From positions 30,068 through 94,067 of the forward strand of contig NW_005199314.1 of assembly GCF_000372725.1 (NCBI RefSeq): a stretch of DNA of 64,000 bases. The letters run 5' to 3'. The notes under the pieces are model-generated. The model saw nothing but the letters and a program-made list of their open reading frames with translations. It was not told the DNA's origin and ran no database searches. This DNA comes from Emiliania huxleyi CCMP1516 (taxonomy: Eukaryota > Haptophyta > Isochrysidales > Noelaerhabdaceae). The position numbers and the translations under genes are program-made. Shown here piece after piece: positions 18,759 through 29,089 of this stretch. Within the stretch, counting starts at the first letter, position 1; every line of letters starts with the position of its first letter.

Positions 18759-19512
18759 GGCTAGTTCCATTTCACTGTGGCACAGCTCGCGTTACAAAAC
18801 CTTGATTTGACCATTTGCGCGACAAAGGTACATCTGGGTGCCTTCCAGAGGCAGCTGCGACCCCGCCGAGTGGACGGTAACGCACAGCAGGTGGCGCGGT
18901 GCGTTACCGTCCACTCCGCTGGATCGCAGCTGCCTCTGCGCGTCCTGGGGATGTACCTTTGTCGCGCGCCGGAGACGACTCGACGCCGCTGAGATCGGAG
19001 ATCAAGCTCTGACAGGTCGCACGTCGCTCCTTTGACGCCGACGTGACTCACCCGTGCAGATCACATCAGGACACGGTCTCGACGCGCTCGGTACGACGCG
19101 TGCGACCCGTCTCGGGTCAGGTGGCACGACGCTCATCGCGCCTACCAGCGCTGCCGTGCAGGTTGCCACGACGAGGTCGAGCACGCTTCTATACGCTCGC
19201 CGAGCCTTCCTTTCCATCCCATTTGGCAGCCTGGGAACGGTGGCGGTCAGAGGCAAAGCATACGAGGGGTGGTGGAACCACATGTCACGGCTACTGCCGG
19301 CTCGACCCCACGATAGCCTCCGGAGGCTGACTTTGAGGCACAATCATCGGACGACGTCGGCGAGTTGAGTCGCGCTCGCGGTAGCCAGATGACCTCTCAT
19401 ACTAGTATCATCGGCCATGGCCGCAGGGAGCGCGGGGGAGGGCGCTGGGAGCAACACGGAGCTCCGTTCGACGTTTTCAAGATTAGCGTGTCAGAGTGAA
19501 ATGGAACTAGCC
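18759..19512. mobile_element. 754-bp MITE-like element
   Basis: GGCTAGTTCCATTTCACT at 18759-18776 is repeated exactly, inverted, at 19495-19512. The flanks share AAA on both sides, a possible 3-bp target duplication. The left part holds the long hairpin at 18817-18968. No protein-coding capacity is seen. Confidence 0.7.
18817..18968. repeat. Long imperfect inverted repeat, about 69-bp arms
   Basis: The arms 18817-18885 and 18899-18968 pair over most of their length with a 13-base loop. The outer ends (GCGCGACAAAGGTACATC) and the inner block GAGTGGACGGTAACGCAC match their partners exactly. If transcribed it would fold into a single long hairpin. Confidence 0.85.
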
Positions 19513-20935
19513 AAAGCGCGTGTCGCATAGATTAAGAAACCACGCCGAGCGATTTCTGCAAAAATCTAAGAAACCACGGCGCGCCGCAGGCGCGGCTCCG
19601 AGAAAAGGCCAGAGACGAGTGTGAACGGGAGCTCCCAGCTCGTCCTCTGGGGGCGGGGGCGCGGGGGCCCCCGGAGGCACCGTGCGCCGCGCAGCAGTGC
19701 GGAAACGGGGCCCCGGCTCCGTTAGTCTCCGTTAGCACCAACTTCCCGATTAAGCTAGGTTAATCAGAGGGCAGATTTGGAGAGATCTCGAGGAGTACAT
19801 ACAGATAGACCCTCCAACCATCAGAAAACTCCGACCTGATCGGTCGTACTGACCGCCGACAGATCACTCCAAACAGCAGACAGGCCGACGTCTGCACGCG
19901 GCCGGCCGGGCGAGAGGCTTGACACGATCCGACCCTGCGACCCTGACGCTGCTGCTCTAGCTATCAGACATGCACTGCTGACTGCTGCCACAATGTGCGA
20001 CCTGTGCTGGCCCACTTGGCGGCCTTCCCGGTCAGTGGTGAGGCGCAGTTCAGAGCTGTCGATGGCACGATGCCGCACTGGTCCCACATCGGTGACACGA
20101 GACCACCACGTTTGCCGGTCCAAGAGAGAGGCACCGGCGCTGTCCTGAGAAGGTGCGTGGTCCCTCTTGACTGCCCATGCGCGCGAGGCTGCGTAGGCAT
20201 AGCCTCGAGAGTGCCAACAGCCAATCCGAGGCGACGCGCATTGCGTCAGAAGCGTGCACGCAGCTGGAAGGACACCTTCCTACTGGCCGTACGATCAGGT
20301 CGTCACTGAATGCTTGATACTAAGGCCGCGAGCTATGCAGGCGGTCAGTTGTGCATCATGGCACGGTCAGCAGCGCCGACAGGCTGTCGCAAGGCGTGAT
20401 AGCATGGCCGCAAGTACGCCGGATTCCCATGAAAACAAGTAAAAATGCGCAAAAAAGAAGAGGGAAAAATCGAAAAAATCGGCGCCTGCGGCGGGCCATG
20501 GGACCCCATCGCCCCCCCGCACGGATACCCCCTAGGGCCCTCGCGCCCCCCAGAGAGCTCGTCAAGATTTCTCTTCGCCTGCGCGGCGCGCGCACTTGGC
20601 ATTTTGCACACCGCTGTTTATACTCGTTTATTCACGAGGCGACCCCACTTGGAGCACTTGGAGTGCAGTCATTAACCGCACATCCAGGGCCGGGGAGCTC
20701 AGAAGCGCACCCAGCGGGCCGGATGATTGGCATCGGGTTGCGGGCAAGAGAGCCCTAGCCCTGGGGGTGCGCGTTCGCAGGGAAAGGGCCGTAAAGTAAA
20801 CAGAGGTCCCAGCAGGCAACCTCGTTTGCAAGTCTGCGGTGTTCTGAGTGAGCGGTGTGGATGGAGGCGTGTGCGTCTTGAGTCGGTGGCAGACTGGCTG
20901 GCGGCATCGGACTAGTGACCGCAGCTCTACCATAA
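19513..20935. other. Intergenic, no gene seen
   Basis: Two near copies of an AAGAAACCACG segment lie at about 19533 and 19570. An A-rich run (20430-20480) is followed by G/C-rich sequence. Frames on both strands lack motifs. The 3' part must hold the MON1 promoter, but no element is recognisable. Confidence 0.5.
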
Positions 20936-22288
20936 ATGTCTGACCAAGCGCAAGCGGACTCGCACAGCGATTCGCTGTGCTCGTCCCAAGTTCGCGGCGG
21001 CAGGCATCTCCTCGTCCTCTCCTCGGCGGGCAAGCCCATCTTTTCGCTGCAGCACGGCGACGAGACGTCCGTCGCCGATCTTGCCGCGCTTGTCGCCGCA
21101 ATCGTGTCCTTTGTGCAGCGCGGCGGCGACGAGATCCGGCACGTGCGTGCGGGCGCGACCTCGCTCGCCTTTCTCGTGCGTGGGCCGCTCTATCTCGTCG
21201 CCTCCTCCTCGTGCGGCGACACGGTGCCCTACCTCTCCCGCCAGCTGGCCGCACTGCACGCGCAGCTCCTCTCTGTCCTCACCTCAAAGGTGGAGGAGGT
21301 GTTCGCGCGCAACGCCGGCTTCGACCTGCGCTCGCTCCTCGGCGGCACCGACCGCGCTCTGCAGAGGATGCTGCGCGGCGCCACCTCCTCTCCCTCGCTG
21401 CTGCTGCAGGCGCCGCCCGCGATGCGAGCACCGCCGGCGCTGCGCGGCGAGCTCACGCGAAGGCTGCGGCGGAACCGGCCGGCGCCGCTCCTCTTCGCCG
21501 TGCTGCTCGGCCACGGGCGGCTCCTCACGGCGCTGCGCGGCCAGCGCGCGGCGCTCGGCGCATCGGACCTGCTCCTCCTCCTCAACGCGATCTCCGAGGC
21601 GGCCGAGGGCGGCGAGGGCGGCGGCGAGGGGAGAGGCGGCGAGGGCGGCGGCGGCGAGGGGAGGGGCGGCCGGCAGTTTGCCGACGACCAGTCGCAGTCC
21701 TGGCTGCCGCTTTGCTTGCCGCACTTCAATGAGCGCGGCTTCTTGCACGCGCACGTCTCGACCGTCGGCCAGCACCTCCGCCTCGTCCTCCTCTCGCCCG
21801 ACCGCGACGCCTTCGCTCCCCTCGCCGCGCACCGCGACGCCTTTGCCGCCTCGCTCGCCGCCCTCGCGCCACCCGCCGCCTCCGCGCTCGCCGCCGCCCT
21901 CGCCGCGCCCTCGCCGCCGCTCGAGGCGGCCGGCGTGCCCGAGCTGCTGCACTACGCCTACACGGCCACCTCCCTCGGCCAGTCCATCTCGCCGCTCCTC
22001 CCGGCCGGCAGCCCGTACGCCGAGCCGGCCGCACTCGAGCGGCTCCTCCGCCGTTACCAGCGCGCGCAGGCCCGCACGCACGCCAAGGGCAGGGACGGCC
22101 CGGCGCACGAGTACTTTGCGGCCTCCGACTCGGAGCTCGTCGTCGCGTGGCGCGGCGCCGGCTTTGAGCTCTACGTGGCGCTCTGGCCGCTGATACAGCT
22201 TCCGGCCGCGGCCGCAGCGTGCAGCCAGCTACTGCGCTGGCTGCGGCGGGAGGAGAAGGCCCTCTTCCTGACGTACACCAAGTATTGA
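20936..22288 (+). CDS. MON1: Vacuolar fusion protein MON1
   Basis: With CCZ1, MON1 forms the exchange factor that loads Rab7 on late endosomes and vacuoles. Single exon, 450 residues. Family-typical blocks: HLLVLSSAGKPIFS at the start of longin domain 1, EIRHVRAGATSLAFLVRGPLYLVA, LLSVLTSKVEEVF, FDLRSLLGGTD, LLLLLNAI, and SWLPLCLPHFNERGFLHAHV in the second longin domain, ending LRREEKALFLTYTKY. A glycine/glutamate/arginine low-complexity insert of about 24 residues precedes the SWLPLCLP block. The ATG at 20936 directly follows an ATAA sequence and gives the expected short N-terminus. It is shorter than animal MON1, mainly in the N-terminal disordered part. Confidence 0.9.
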   Translation: MSDQAQADSHSDSLCSSQVRGGRHLLVLSSAGKPIFSLQHGDETSVADLAALVAAIVSFVQRGGDEIRHVRAGATSLAFLVRGPLYLVASSSCGDTVPYLSRQLAALHAQLLSVLTSKVEEVFARNAGFDLRSLLGGTDRALQRMLRGATSSPSLLLQAPPAMRAPPALRGELTRRLRRNRPAPLLFAVLLGHGRLLTALRGQRAALGASDLLLLLNAISEAAEGGEGGGEGRGGEGGGGEGRGGRQFADDQSQSWLPLCLPHFNERGFLHAHVSTVGQHLRLVLLSPDRDAFAPLAAHRDAFAASLAALAPPAASALAAALAAPSPPLEAAGVPELLHYAYTATSLGQSISPLLPAGSPYAEPAALERLLRRYQRAQARTHAKGRDGPAHEYFAASDSELVVAWRGAGFELYVALWPLIQLPAAAAACSQLLRWLRREEKALFLTYTKY

Positions 22289-23772
22289 ACACCCACCCTG
22301 GGTTTTTACTTAAGTGTTAAGAAGTCTCTCCACAGAGAAGTGTACTTGAGCGAGTGAGCTTGTGTACCTTGTTACGTAGTGTCCTTGTGTGGTTTCTTCT
22401 CTTTCCTCGTCGCGAGGAGACACTCGCAAAACCGTGCACGTATAGAGCCGTAGAGGTAGCGTAGAGGGAGCGGACCGTGAGTTCAGGAAATCCGGGGACG
22501 CGACCCACTTCGCCACAGACGGTCCCGCGCCTCGCCGCTAGGACGGCGACACGGCCGCGGCTCGTGTGCGTGTCGCCGTCTTTGTCCGGAGTGAATACTC
22601 CAACGCACTCGTCGGTGACGGTGTCCCCGGATTTCGCCGCGCTCGGCGAACCTCGACAGCGCTTTCGGTGGCATGCAGCTCTTTGCGACAGAAGCCTGGA
22701 GAGCAGCTCCTCTGCTGCTCACACACTCTGCACAGTTGACACAGCCTACTGTGCGGCTGCCACAGCTGTGACAGCGATGGGCTCGCCCTCACTGGCCCTC
22801 AGTCACTTGTGCTGCGGCTTGTGTGAGCGACCGCACTGGTCACTGCTCGGCGACTGCCGGCACACTGTGAGACCATGGGTGTGAGGTTAAACCACGCTAC
22901 CAGCGCTTGGTCACATCGTCCCCGAGGTCAGATCCTTCTACTCTGTTGATGACAAGACTTGTCTACTGGCTGGAGCCGAGCAGGAGGGCCCAGCGCACAA
23001 CCCCTGGTCAACTCAGGGTCCACACCCCGTACCGCGCGAAGGTACAAGGTTCTCCCCACACTCTGATCTCTGACGTCTCTCTGACCTGACTGTCAGTCTG
23101 ACGTATCTGAGACTGAGAGTGAGACGTGAGAGTGAGTTTTTGAGTACTGGGAGAGTGTAGTGTGTGTGTAGACGTGAGGCGGAGAGCCGGGAGGTGGCGC
23201 AGGTGCGGGCGAGTCCGCGCCCTGGTCTTGCTCGGTTCTCTCTCACCCTCTCAGCAGCTCGAGTCGTCCCTCGAGGAGACGACCGAGAGAAGATAGCGCT
23301 TAGCGGTTAGCGCAGAGGCCCCCCCGGAACGCGGCGCTATACGCGGGCGGTTGACCAAGGCTGCCCGCGTGTATGTGCGGCCTGAACCTGTTCGTGGAGC
23401 GATTTTGGTTTGTTTGCGGGCACGCGTGACGCACGTGTGTACGTGTCCAGTCTCCACACTCCAGTCAAGTGTACGTTACTTTTAGCTTACTGGGAGAAGG
23501 GGGACTCTCTCTCTCCAGTGTATGGAGAGTGTGTATGTGAGAGCGGAGAAAGGAGTGGAACGAGAAGGCGCTCAAGAAGAAGCCCGTACTTGTAATTTGA
23601 AGAGACAGAATGATTGACGATATGGAAAGCAGGGCGCATGGCAAGGAACCTTCCATCCCGGCCGGCGGTGTTGTCCCCACTCACAGTTATTTATGGTGTT
23701 ATGGCTCTCTGGGCATAGCAGCGGGCCCATAACAGCCATAACACCCATAACATGTTATGGGAGGGCCGTCCC
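22289..23772. other. Intergenic with hairpins and dispersed repeats
   Basis: A hairpin with 12-bp arms (GACGGCGACACG / CGTGTCGCCGTC) spans 22543-22581. At 22862-22921 a GTGAGACCATGGG block matches 36272-36330. 23695-23706 is the inverted copy of 23734-23745, and CATAACATGTTATG (23746-23759) is palindromic; this structure runs into the gap. No gene recognised. Confidence 0.6.
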
Positions 23773-24565
23773 NNNNNNNNNNNNNNNNNNNNNNNNNNNN
23801 NNNNNNNNNNNNNNNNNNNNNNNNNNNNNNNNNNNNNNNNNNNNNNNNNNNNNNNNNNNNNNNNNNNNNNNNNNNNNNNNNNNNNNNNNNNNNNNNNNNN
23901 NNNNNNNNNNNNNNNNNNNNNNNNNNNNNNNNNNNNNNNNNNNNNNNNNNNNNNNNNNNNNNNNNNNNNNNNNNNNNNNNNNNNNNNNNNNNNNNNNNNN
24001 NNNNNNNNNNNNNNNNNNNNNNNNNNNNNNNNNNNNNNNNNNNNNNNNNNNNNNNNNNNNNNNNNNNNNNNNNNNNNNNNNNNNNNNNNNNNNNNNNNNN
24101 NNNNNNNNNNNNNNNNNNNNNNNNNNNNNNNNNNNNNNNNNNNNNNNNNNNNNNNNNNNNNNNNNNNNNNNNNNNNNNNNNNNNNNNNNNNNNNNNNNNN
24201 NNNNNNNNNNNNNNNNNNNNNNNNNNNNNNNNNNNNNNNNNNNNNNNNNNNNNNNNNNNNNNNNNNNNNNNNNNNNNNNNNNNNNNNNNNNNNNNNNNNN
24301 NNNNNNNNNNNNNNNNNNNNNNNNNNNNNNNNNNNNNNNNNNNNNNNNNNNNNNNNNNNNNNNNNNNNNNNNNNNNNNNNNNNNNNNNNNNNNNNNNNNN
24401 NNNNNNNNNNNNNNNNNNNNNNNNNNNNNNNNNNNNNNNNNNNNNNNNNNNNNNNNNNNNNNNNNNNNNNNNNNNNNNNNNNNNNNNNNNNNNNNNNNNN
24501 NNNNNNNNNNNNNNNNNNNNNNNNNNNNNNNNNNNNNNNNNNNNNNNNNNNNNNNNNNNNNNNNN
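23773..24565. other. Assembly gap (793 N)
   Basis: Unsequenced run. The inverted repeats immediately to its left suggest the gap arose in repetitive or foldback DNA. Confidence 1.
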
Positions 24566-26460
24566 CTTTCCTCCCGCTGTGATCCTGTGTGAGCTCTGTG
24601 TCTTGATTTGCCAACAACATACCTAAAACAAATAGTACCGTACTATGACAGAGAAGCCCATAAAAGTCGTCGCGGCAGTCCACGCCGAGCCGGCCTGCTG
24701 CCGGCTCGCACGGCAGCCTTTTCCTCTCGACCAGCCTCAACTTCCGTACAGTCAACATTTTGTCGCTGCGTGCTCGTGGCGAGCTGTGGCGGCGGTCGAA
24801 GTTGGACCAGATTCGGTGACGAGCGCCGGACGATAGTACCGCCTCTGTTCGCCCTGTGCATGTCAGGCCAGGCTGCAGCAGGGCACTACCATCGTGCTGC
24901 CCTGTTGCAGCCTGACTTTGCCCACTGTGCACAGTCGCCAGAGCACCACCACCGCCCGGCATCGTGTCACGGCGAGCTCCTTCTGCGCCCGCTCGCGAGG
25001 CTCTCGAGCTGGTACACTTGGCCATCTGCTGCTCGCGTTCAGCGAGCTCTTCTCCGCACTGATGCCACGGCGCCGTCACCACACACCTTCTGGCCGGCCT
25101 GAGCCGCGCGGACTCGCCGGCGGGGGCAACGTGTCGACCTCTCTCTCTGGTGCACCACGGGCCGCGACGGCTGCTGGCAGCAGGCGCGAGGAGGCAGTGT
25201 GCCGGCACAGTCGAGCTGGAGCATCGGGTTCTTGATGCTTGTGGGGTCGAGTTTGACCTTATGTGGCATAATATGCAACAATAGTGCTATGCTATCTCCC
25301 GGCTTTTTGAGATATGAGCCCTCAAAGTCCAATTATGGTTTACTGTGGTGACCATAGTATACCGTCTGTCCGGTTTGCGTTTCTTCAAACGAAACACTTT
25401 AAGGTCTCGACAATCACTAAGCTGCTTATGTGGCACCGCAGAGGCTCCCTTGGGGATGCTTGAGGCCACCCCAACCACTCACGAAGCCTTACGTGGGCGT
25501 ATTCAAATAGTTAGAGGCTGCGCAGGCCGTCCCGTTCTTGCTGTTTGAAACGCCTGTTGCGCTGGCCGCTGCGCGCGCGCGCTGGCCGCTGCCGGGGCTA
25601 CTGTCTCACTCTCACGTGCCGCAATATGTGTCACACACGGCGGCTTCTGCCACCTCTCGATTGGTTCTACTTTCTACGCACACCTACCGGGGAAGGGGCG
25701 CTTGGGAGCGGGGGCGGGGGCGGGGGCGGGGGCGCGCAGCACGGCTGCGCGGCGCGCGCAACAGAGGGTAGGGTGGGGAAGACGGCGAGGAGGGGGCGGC
25801 GGCGGCGGCGGCGGCGGCAGCGCGCGCGCGGCGCGCGCGACGGGGGGGCGGAGCAGCGACCGCTGGCGCGGCCGCTGCTCCGTCTGTGCCAGGGACGCGC
25901 GCTCTGCGCCGCTGCAGAGCGCGCGCGTCAGGGCAAGGGGCATGCTTGGCGGCGCGGGACGCGTGGCGGCGGCGGCGAGCACGCTCCGTGAGCGGTGAGG
26001 CGGCCGGGCGAGGGCGCGGCGGGTGACGGGTCAAGGGAGCAGCCCACACCCGGCGTCGCTTTTTGAGCGACGCCTGTGGTACGCCTGCGCAGGGGCCGCA
26101 GGGCGGTCAGTTGTGGGGCGAGGCGGTGCCGGCCGCGGGCCGGGTGCAAGGCGCCGGCCTCGGCGCCGCCTCGGCGCGCCGCACGGGCGCGGCGAGCCTC
26201 TGAGCGGGAGCCGAAGGTTTGCCGCGGTGGGAGGTGGTAGGGAGGGAGGGAGGTGGGGGTGATTTGACTTTGCCGCAGAGGCCGTCCCTAGCTGTGAACA
26301 GCAAAACGGGACAGTATCTACTTTTGTGGTTTACCCACATCTACCCTTATAAGTCTCTCGTGTCCGCGCCGACGCTCTTTTAACGTAGAACGTCCCAGCC
26401 GAAATCCGCCCGCCGACGATCGATCAGTCCACAATCGTCGGCCCGCAGCGACCCGCAGCG
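24566..26460. other. Intergenic, no gene seen
   Basis: Includes a GGGGGC array (25699-25735) and a (GGC)n run near 25796-25820. Frames are low-complexity. Sequence around 26340-26460 should include the leader of the EF-hand gene. Confidence 0.5.
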
Positions 26461-27128
26461 ATGGATGCCGCCGCCCCCCCGGCCCCTGCGGCTGACGCGC
26501 CGATGCACGACCGGCCTCCGTCGGATGGCTCTCCGGCCTCTCCGGCCGCTGACGCGGCCGCCCATGCTGCTGCCGATCCGGTCCCTCTCACGCTCAGCGA
26601 TATCCGCACAAGCTACGACAACTTCGAGGTCGCCGGCTTTGGCCAGGTGCAGCAACCACCTGCTTGCCTCCATGTTCACGCTTCGCCCCCCCCTCCCCCC
26701 CCGCCCCCCCCTTCTGACGCCGCCGTCTGACCTTAGGTGAGGGGCACGACTACCCGCCTGGAAGGCGCTCTCACCAGCAAGTCACCCAGGCACCAACTCC
26801 TGGGCGTTTACGCTTGACTACGAAACCATGCAGTGGATGCAGCTCGATCAAAACGGCGACGCCAACAGCTGGTCCCTGGGCGAGTTCCTTGCGCTCAGGA
26901 TGAGGTGCGAGCCATGATGCTCGACCCAGCGTGCACCAAGTCGCTCACATTCCGTGAGTTCGTCAACGGGCGACTGCGATCTCGAACTCCGACAACTGGA
27001 CTGGTGCACCAGCCGCGGAGGACGATGGCTCCCTCGACGACATCCCTTCATCGACGGACGCCTTCACCGCCGCCGGCCCTGGGCCATCCATCGCGGCCTC
27101 CGACTGGCTGCCGCAGCTCACACCCTAA
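26461..27128 (+). pseudogene. EF-hand protein gene, apparently frame-broken
   Basis: Exon 1 (26461-26641) joins by a GC-AG intron to 26790 and gives ...DNFEVAGFGTNSWAFTLDYE, then an EF-hand helix and loop (MQWMQLDQNGDANSW then SLGEF). Coding potential then moves to another frame at about 26901 (DEVRAMMLDPACTKSLTFRE, a second 12-residue EF loop with only some calcium ligands). It moves again at about 26970 (ATAISNSDNWTGAPAAEDD...), ending TAA 27126-27128. Each step is a -1 shift with no room for an intron. Either two bases are missing from the assembly or the gene is decaying. Calcium binding is plausible for the first loop, although it is one residue too long. Confidence 0.5.
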
Positions 27129-27443
27129 TCTATCTGCCTTAGGCACGGAGCCAACGGAGCCATCGCGCACGCCCGCAGCATCGCATGCTGCTCCGAGGTC
27201 TCCCGCCGAGACCGGCTCGGCGCGGGGTTTGACTGACGTGACTGACTGATGAGTGCTTGCGAGAGAGAGATGTTTAGCAATGCTTGCGATGGATGATCTC
27301 CGACACCCAAAACCAAAATGCAAATGCGGAGTGGAGCCCACTTCGCGTGCAGATCCTGCGTCTCTCACTGCCCGAACAGCAGAGGCGGGTACCGCCGCAG
27401 GTCCCACACTAGTTAAGCGAGTAAGAATTCTTGTTGGGCTGGA
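27129..27443. other. Intergenic, nothing recognisable
   Basis: GC-moderate spacer between two plus-strand genes. The frame continues open through part of it on the other strand without motifs. Confidence 0.4.
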
Positions 27444-28364
27444 ATGCTCGAGGCCAGTGACCGCCGAGCTCTCGCCGCGGGCGGAGGGTCCTACCTCGCC
27501 GTCGTCTGCGCCTCGCAGGCGGTTCAGCTCGTCGCCGGGATCACGACGGCCACTCCACTCCTCCCGACGCTGCTCGGGGCCTGCACCGTCGGCGGCGCTT
27601 CTGCCGTCGCTCTGCGTGCCGCAGACGCTGCTGGCGGCAGACGCCGCTCGCTTGCGTCGACATACGCGTGCCACAGCGGCGGGTCGGCCGACGCGACGGC
27701 GGCGCTGGCGGGCGCGGCCCTGCACGTGTGCTTTGGCTTGGGGGTGCGATTCTGGGCTCTCAGCCCGTCGAGCCTCGCCGCCGAGGGCGCATTCGCCTGG
27801 GCGGCCGCCTCGCTGCCGGCGGGCGAGGGATACGCCTCCACGCCCCAGAGGGAGGCGCTGCAGCGATTTGGCCGCCTCGCCGGCTGCCACTCTTGCGGCA
27901 CCCGCTTTGCGGCGCAGTATGTCGGCGACCACGTGCCTCCTCTCTCGGTGGCGAGCCGCCGCCCGCGGCTGCTCAGCGCGGTGCTCGGCCGGCCGGCCTT
28001 CCGCTTCTACCCGCAGTGTCGGGCCTGCTCCGCCCAGCAGGCGGCGACGATGAACCGCCGCGCGCGTGACCTGCCCTCCACCCTCGCGAGCCGTGCCGTC
28101 TACCACCTGCCGTCGCCGCTGCGCGCCACGAGCTACGTGGGCGTGGCGGTCGTCGCCCTCGCGCTCGCCGCCGAGGCCGACGTCGGTCCCGCCCGCAGAG
28201 CTCTCTCCATCGCGTCGGGCGCCGCGGACGCCACTCGGCAAAAGCTTCTGTCGGCCCGTGCGACCTGCGTTCGCGCTTGTGTGGCCGCCCGCAGCGCGCA
28301 CCTTCACGCTGAGCCTGCCTTTCATTTCTGCGCAAGCGGATCCTGGCGGATTTTGAGTAAATAA
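27444..28364 (+). CDS. Uncharacterised membrane-anchored protein with a Cys-pair/GDH-PP motif
   Basis: Single exon, 306 residues. Two hydrophobic segments lie near residues 15-60 and a third near 225-240. The central block reads GCHSCGTRFAAQYVGDHVPP and, 30 residues later, FYPQCRACSAQQ. The combination of CxxC, GDHxPP and YPQCxxC suggests a zinc-stabilised His-Asp fold, somewhat like HNH-type modules. I have seen similar blocks in unnamed eukaryotic proteins but cannot give a function. An AATAAA overlaps the stop codon (28360-28365). It is convergent with the HAD gene 59 bp away. Confidence 0.65.
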   Translation: MLEASDRRALAAGGGSYLAVVCASQAVQLVAGITTATPLLPTLLGACTVGGASAVALRAADAAGGRRRSLASTYACHSGGSADATAALAGAALHVCFGLGVRFWALSPSSLAAEGAFAWAAASLPAGEGYASTPQREALQRFGRLAGCHSCGTRFAAQYVGDHVPPLSVASRRPRLLSAVLGRPAFRFYPQCRACSAQQAATMNRRARDLPSTLASRAVYHLPSPLRATSYVGVAVVALALAAEADVGPARRALSIASGAADATRQKLLSARATCVRACVAARSAHLHAEPAFHFCASGSWRILSK

Positions 28365-28423
28365 AAAGTAGAATACTCAGCCCGTCCCAAATTCAGCAGG
28401 GTCGGGCGCCGGAGGAGGCGCTT

Positions 28424-29089
28424 CTACACAGTGCGGCTCACCGCGGACAAACGTGTCTGCACAGCGTGCAGGCCCGGGGTCACATTTTCGTCGTACTCCT
28501 CGCCCTCCTCCTCACCGTCGCCCCGGCGCCGCTTGGAGGTCGATCCTGAGCCCGCGAGCTGCGCTCGGAGCAGCGCGACCGCCCGGGCGGCCTGCTCCGC
28601 CGTGAGGCCGACGTCGCTGCGGGTCTGCACGACGTGCCCCTCAAACATCGCCCTCCGTTCGGCACACTCCTCTCCGTCGAGGAGCTCCTCGTCGTCGAGG
28701 CACACCCACGCAGCGGGAGCCTGGCCCTGCGCGCGCCTCCGCTCTAGCCAGCTCGCGATCTCGTGCTGCCGTGCGCCAAAGTGTTCGGTGGAGGTGGCGT
28801 CTACGAAGGCGGTCACGGCGCCGAGCGGGCTGCCATCGTTGGCCGCGCCGAACCGGCGGAACTCGTCGAGGATGTCGGCGACAAAGGCCGGCTGCGCCCG
28901 CCAGGTGGAGGAGAGGACGAGCCGCGGCTCGCAGGGCAGCGGGGCGGCGAGCAGCGCTGACAGCGCGGACAGGCACGCGTCGTCGAAGAGGGCGGGCGGC
29001 TCGACTGCAGCCGCATTCGACCCGAACGGCAGCAGCACTCCATCGATGTCGAGGAAGACGATCACTCCACCGGAGCTCGAAGCTGACAT
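28424..29089 (-). CDS. HAD-fold protein of the Swiss-army-knife RNA-repair type
   Basis: Single exon, 221 residues. HAD motif I is FLDIDGVLLPFG (both catalytic Asp present), motif II is LVLSSTWR, and a late acidic motif AWVCLDDEELLDG fits motif IV. The LSSTWR block with this spacing is typical of the HAD_SAK family found in plant and microbial RNA-repair proteins, which act as phosphatases in predicted RNA end-healing systems. The C-terminus is basic (KRRRGDGEEEGEE) and may be a nuclear signal. Start ATG at 29089; no intron is needed. Confidence 0.75.
   Translation of the reverse strand: MSASSSGGVIVFLDIDGVLLPFGSNAAAVEPPALFDDACLSALSALLAAPLPCEPRLVLSSTWRAQPAFVADILDEFRRFGAANDGSPLGAVTAFVDATSTEHFGARQHEIASWLERRRAQGQAPAAWVCLDDEELLDGEECAERRAMFEGHVVQTRSDVGLTAEQAARAVALLRAQLAGSGSTSKRRRGDGEEEGEEYDENVTPGLHAVQTRLSAVSRTV

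Noticed and set aside
20944..22292. Long frames opposite or out of phase with MON1
   Set aside because: GC-rich third positions keep shadow frames open; only the MON1 frame has conserved blocks.
23691..25208. Frames spanning the N run
   Set aside because: They exist only because N codons are read through; there is no evidence of coding.
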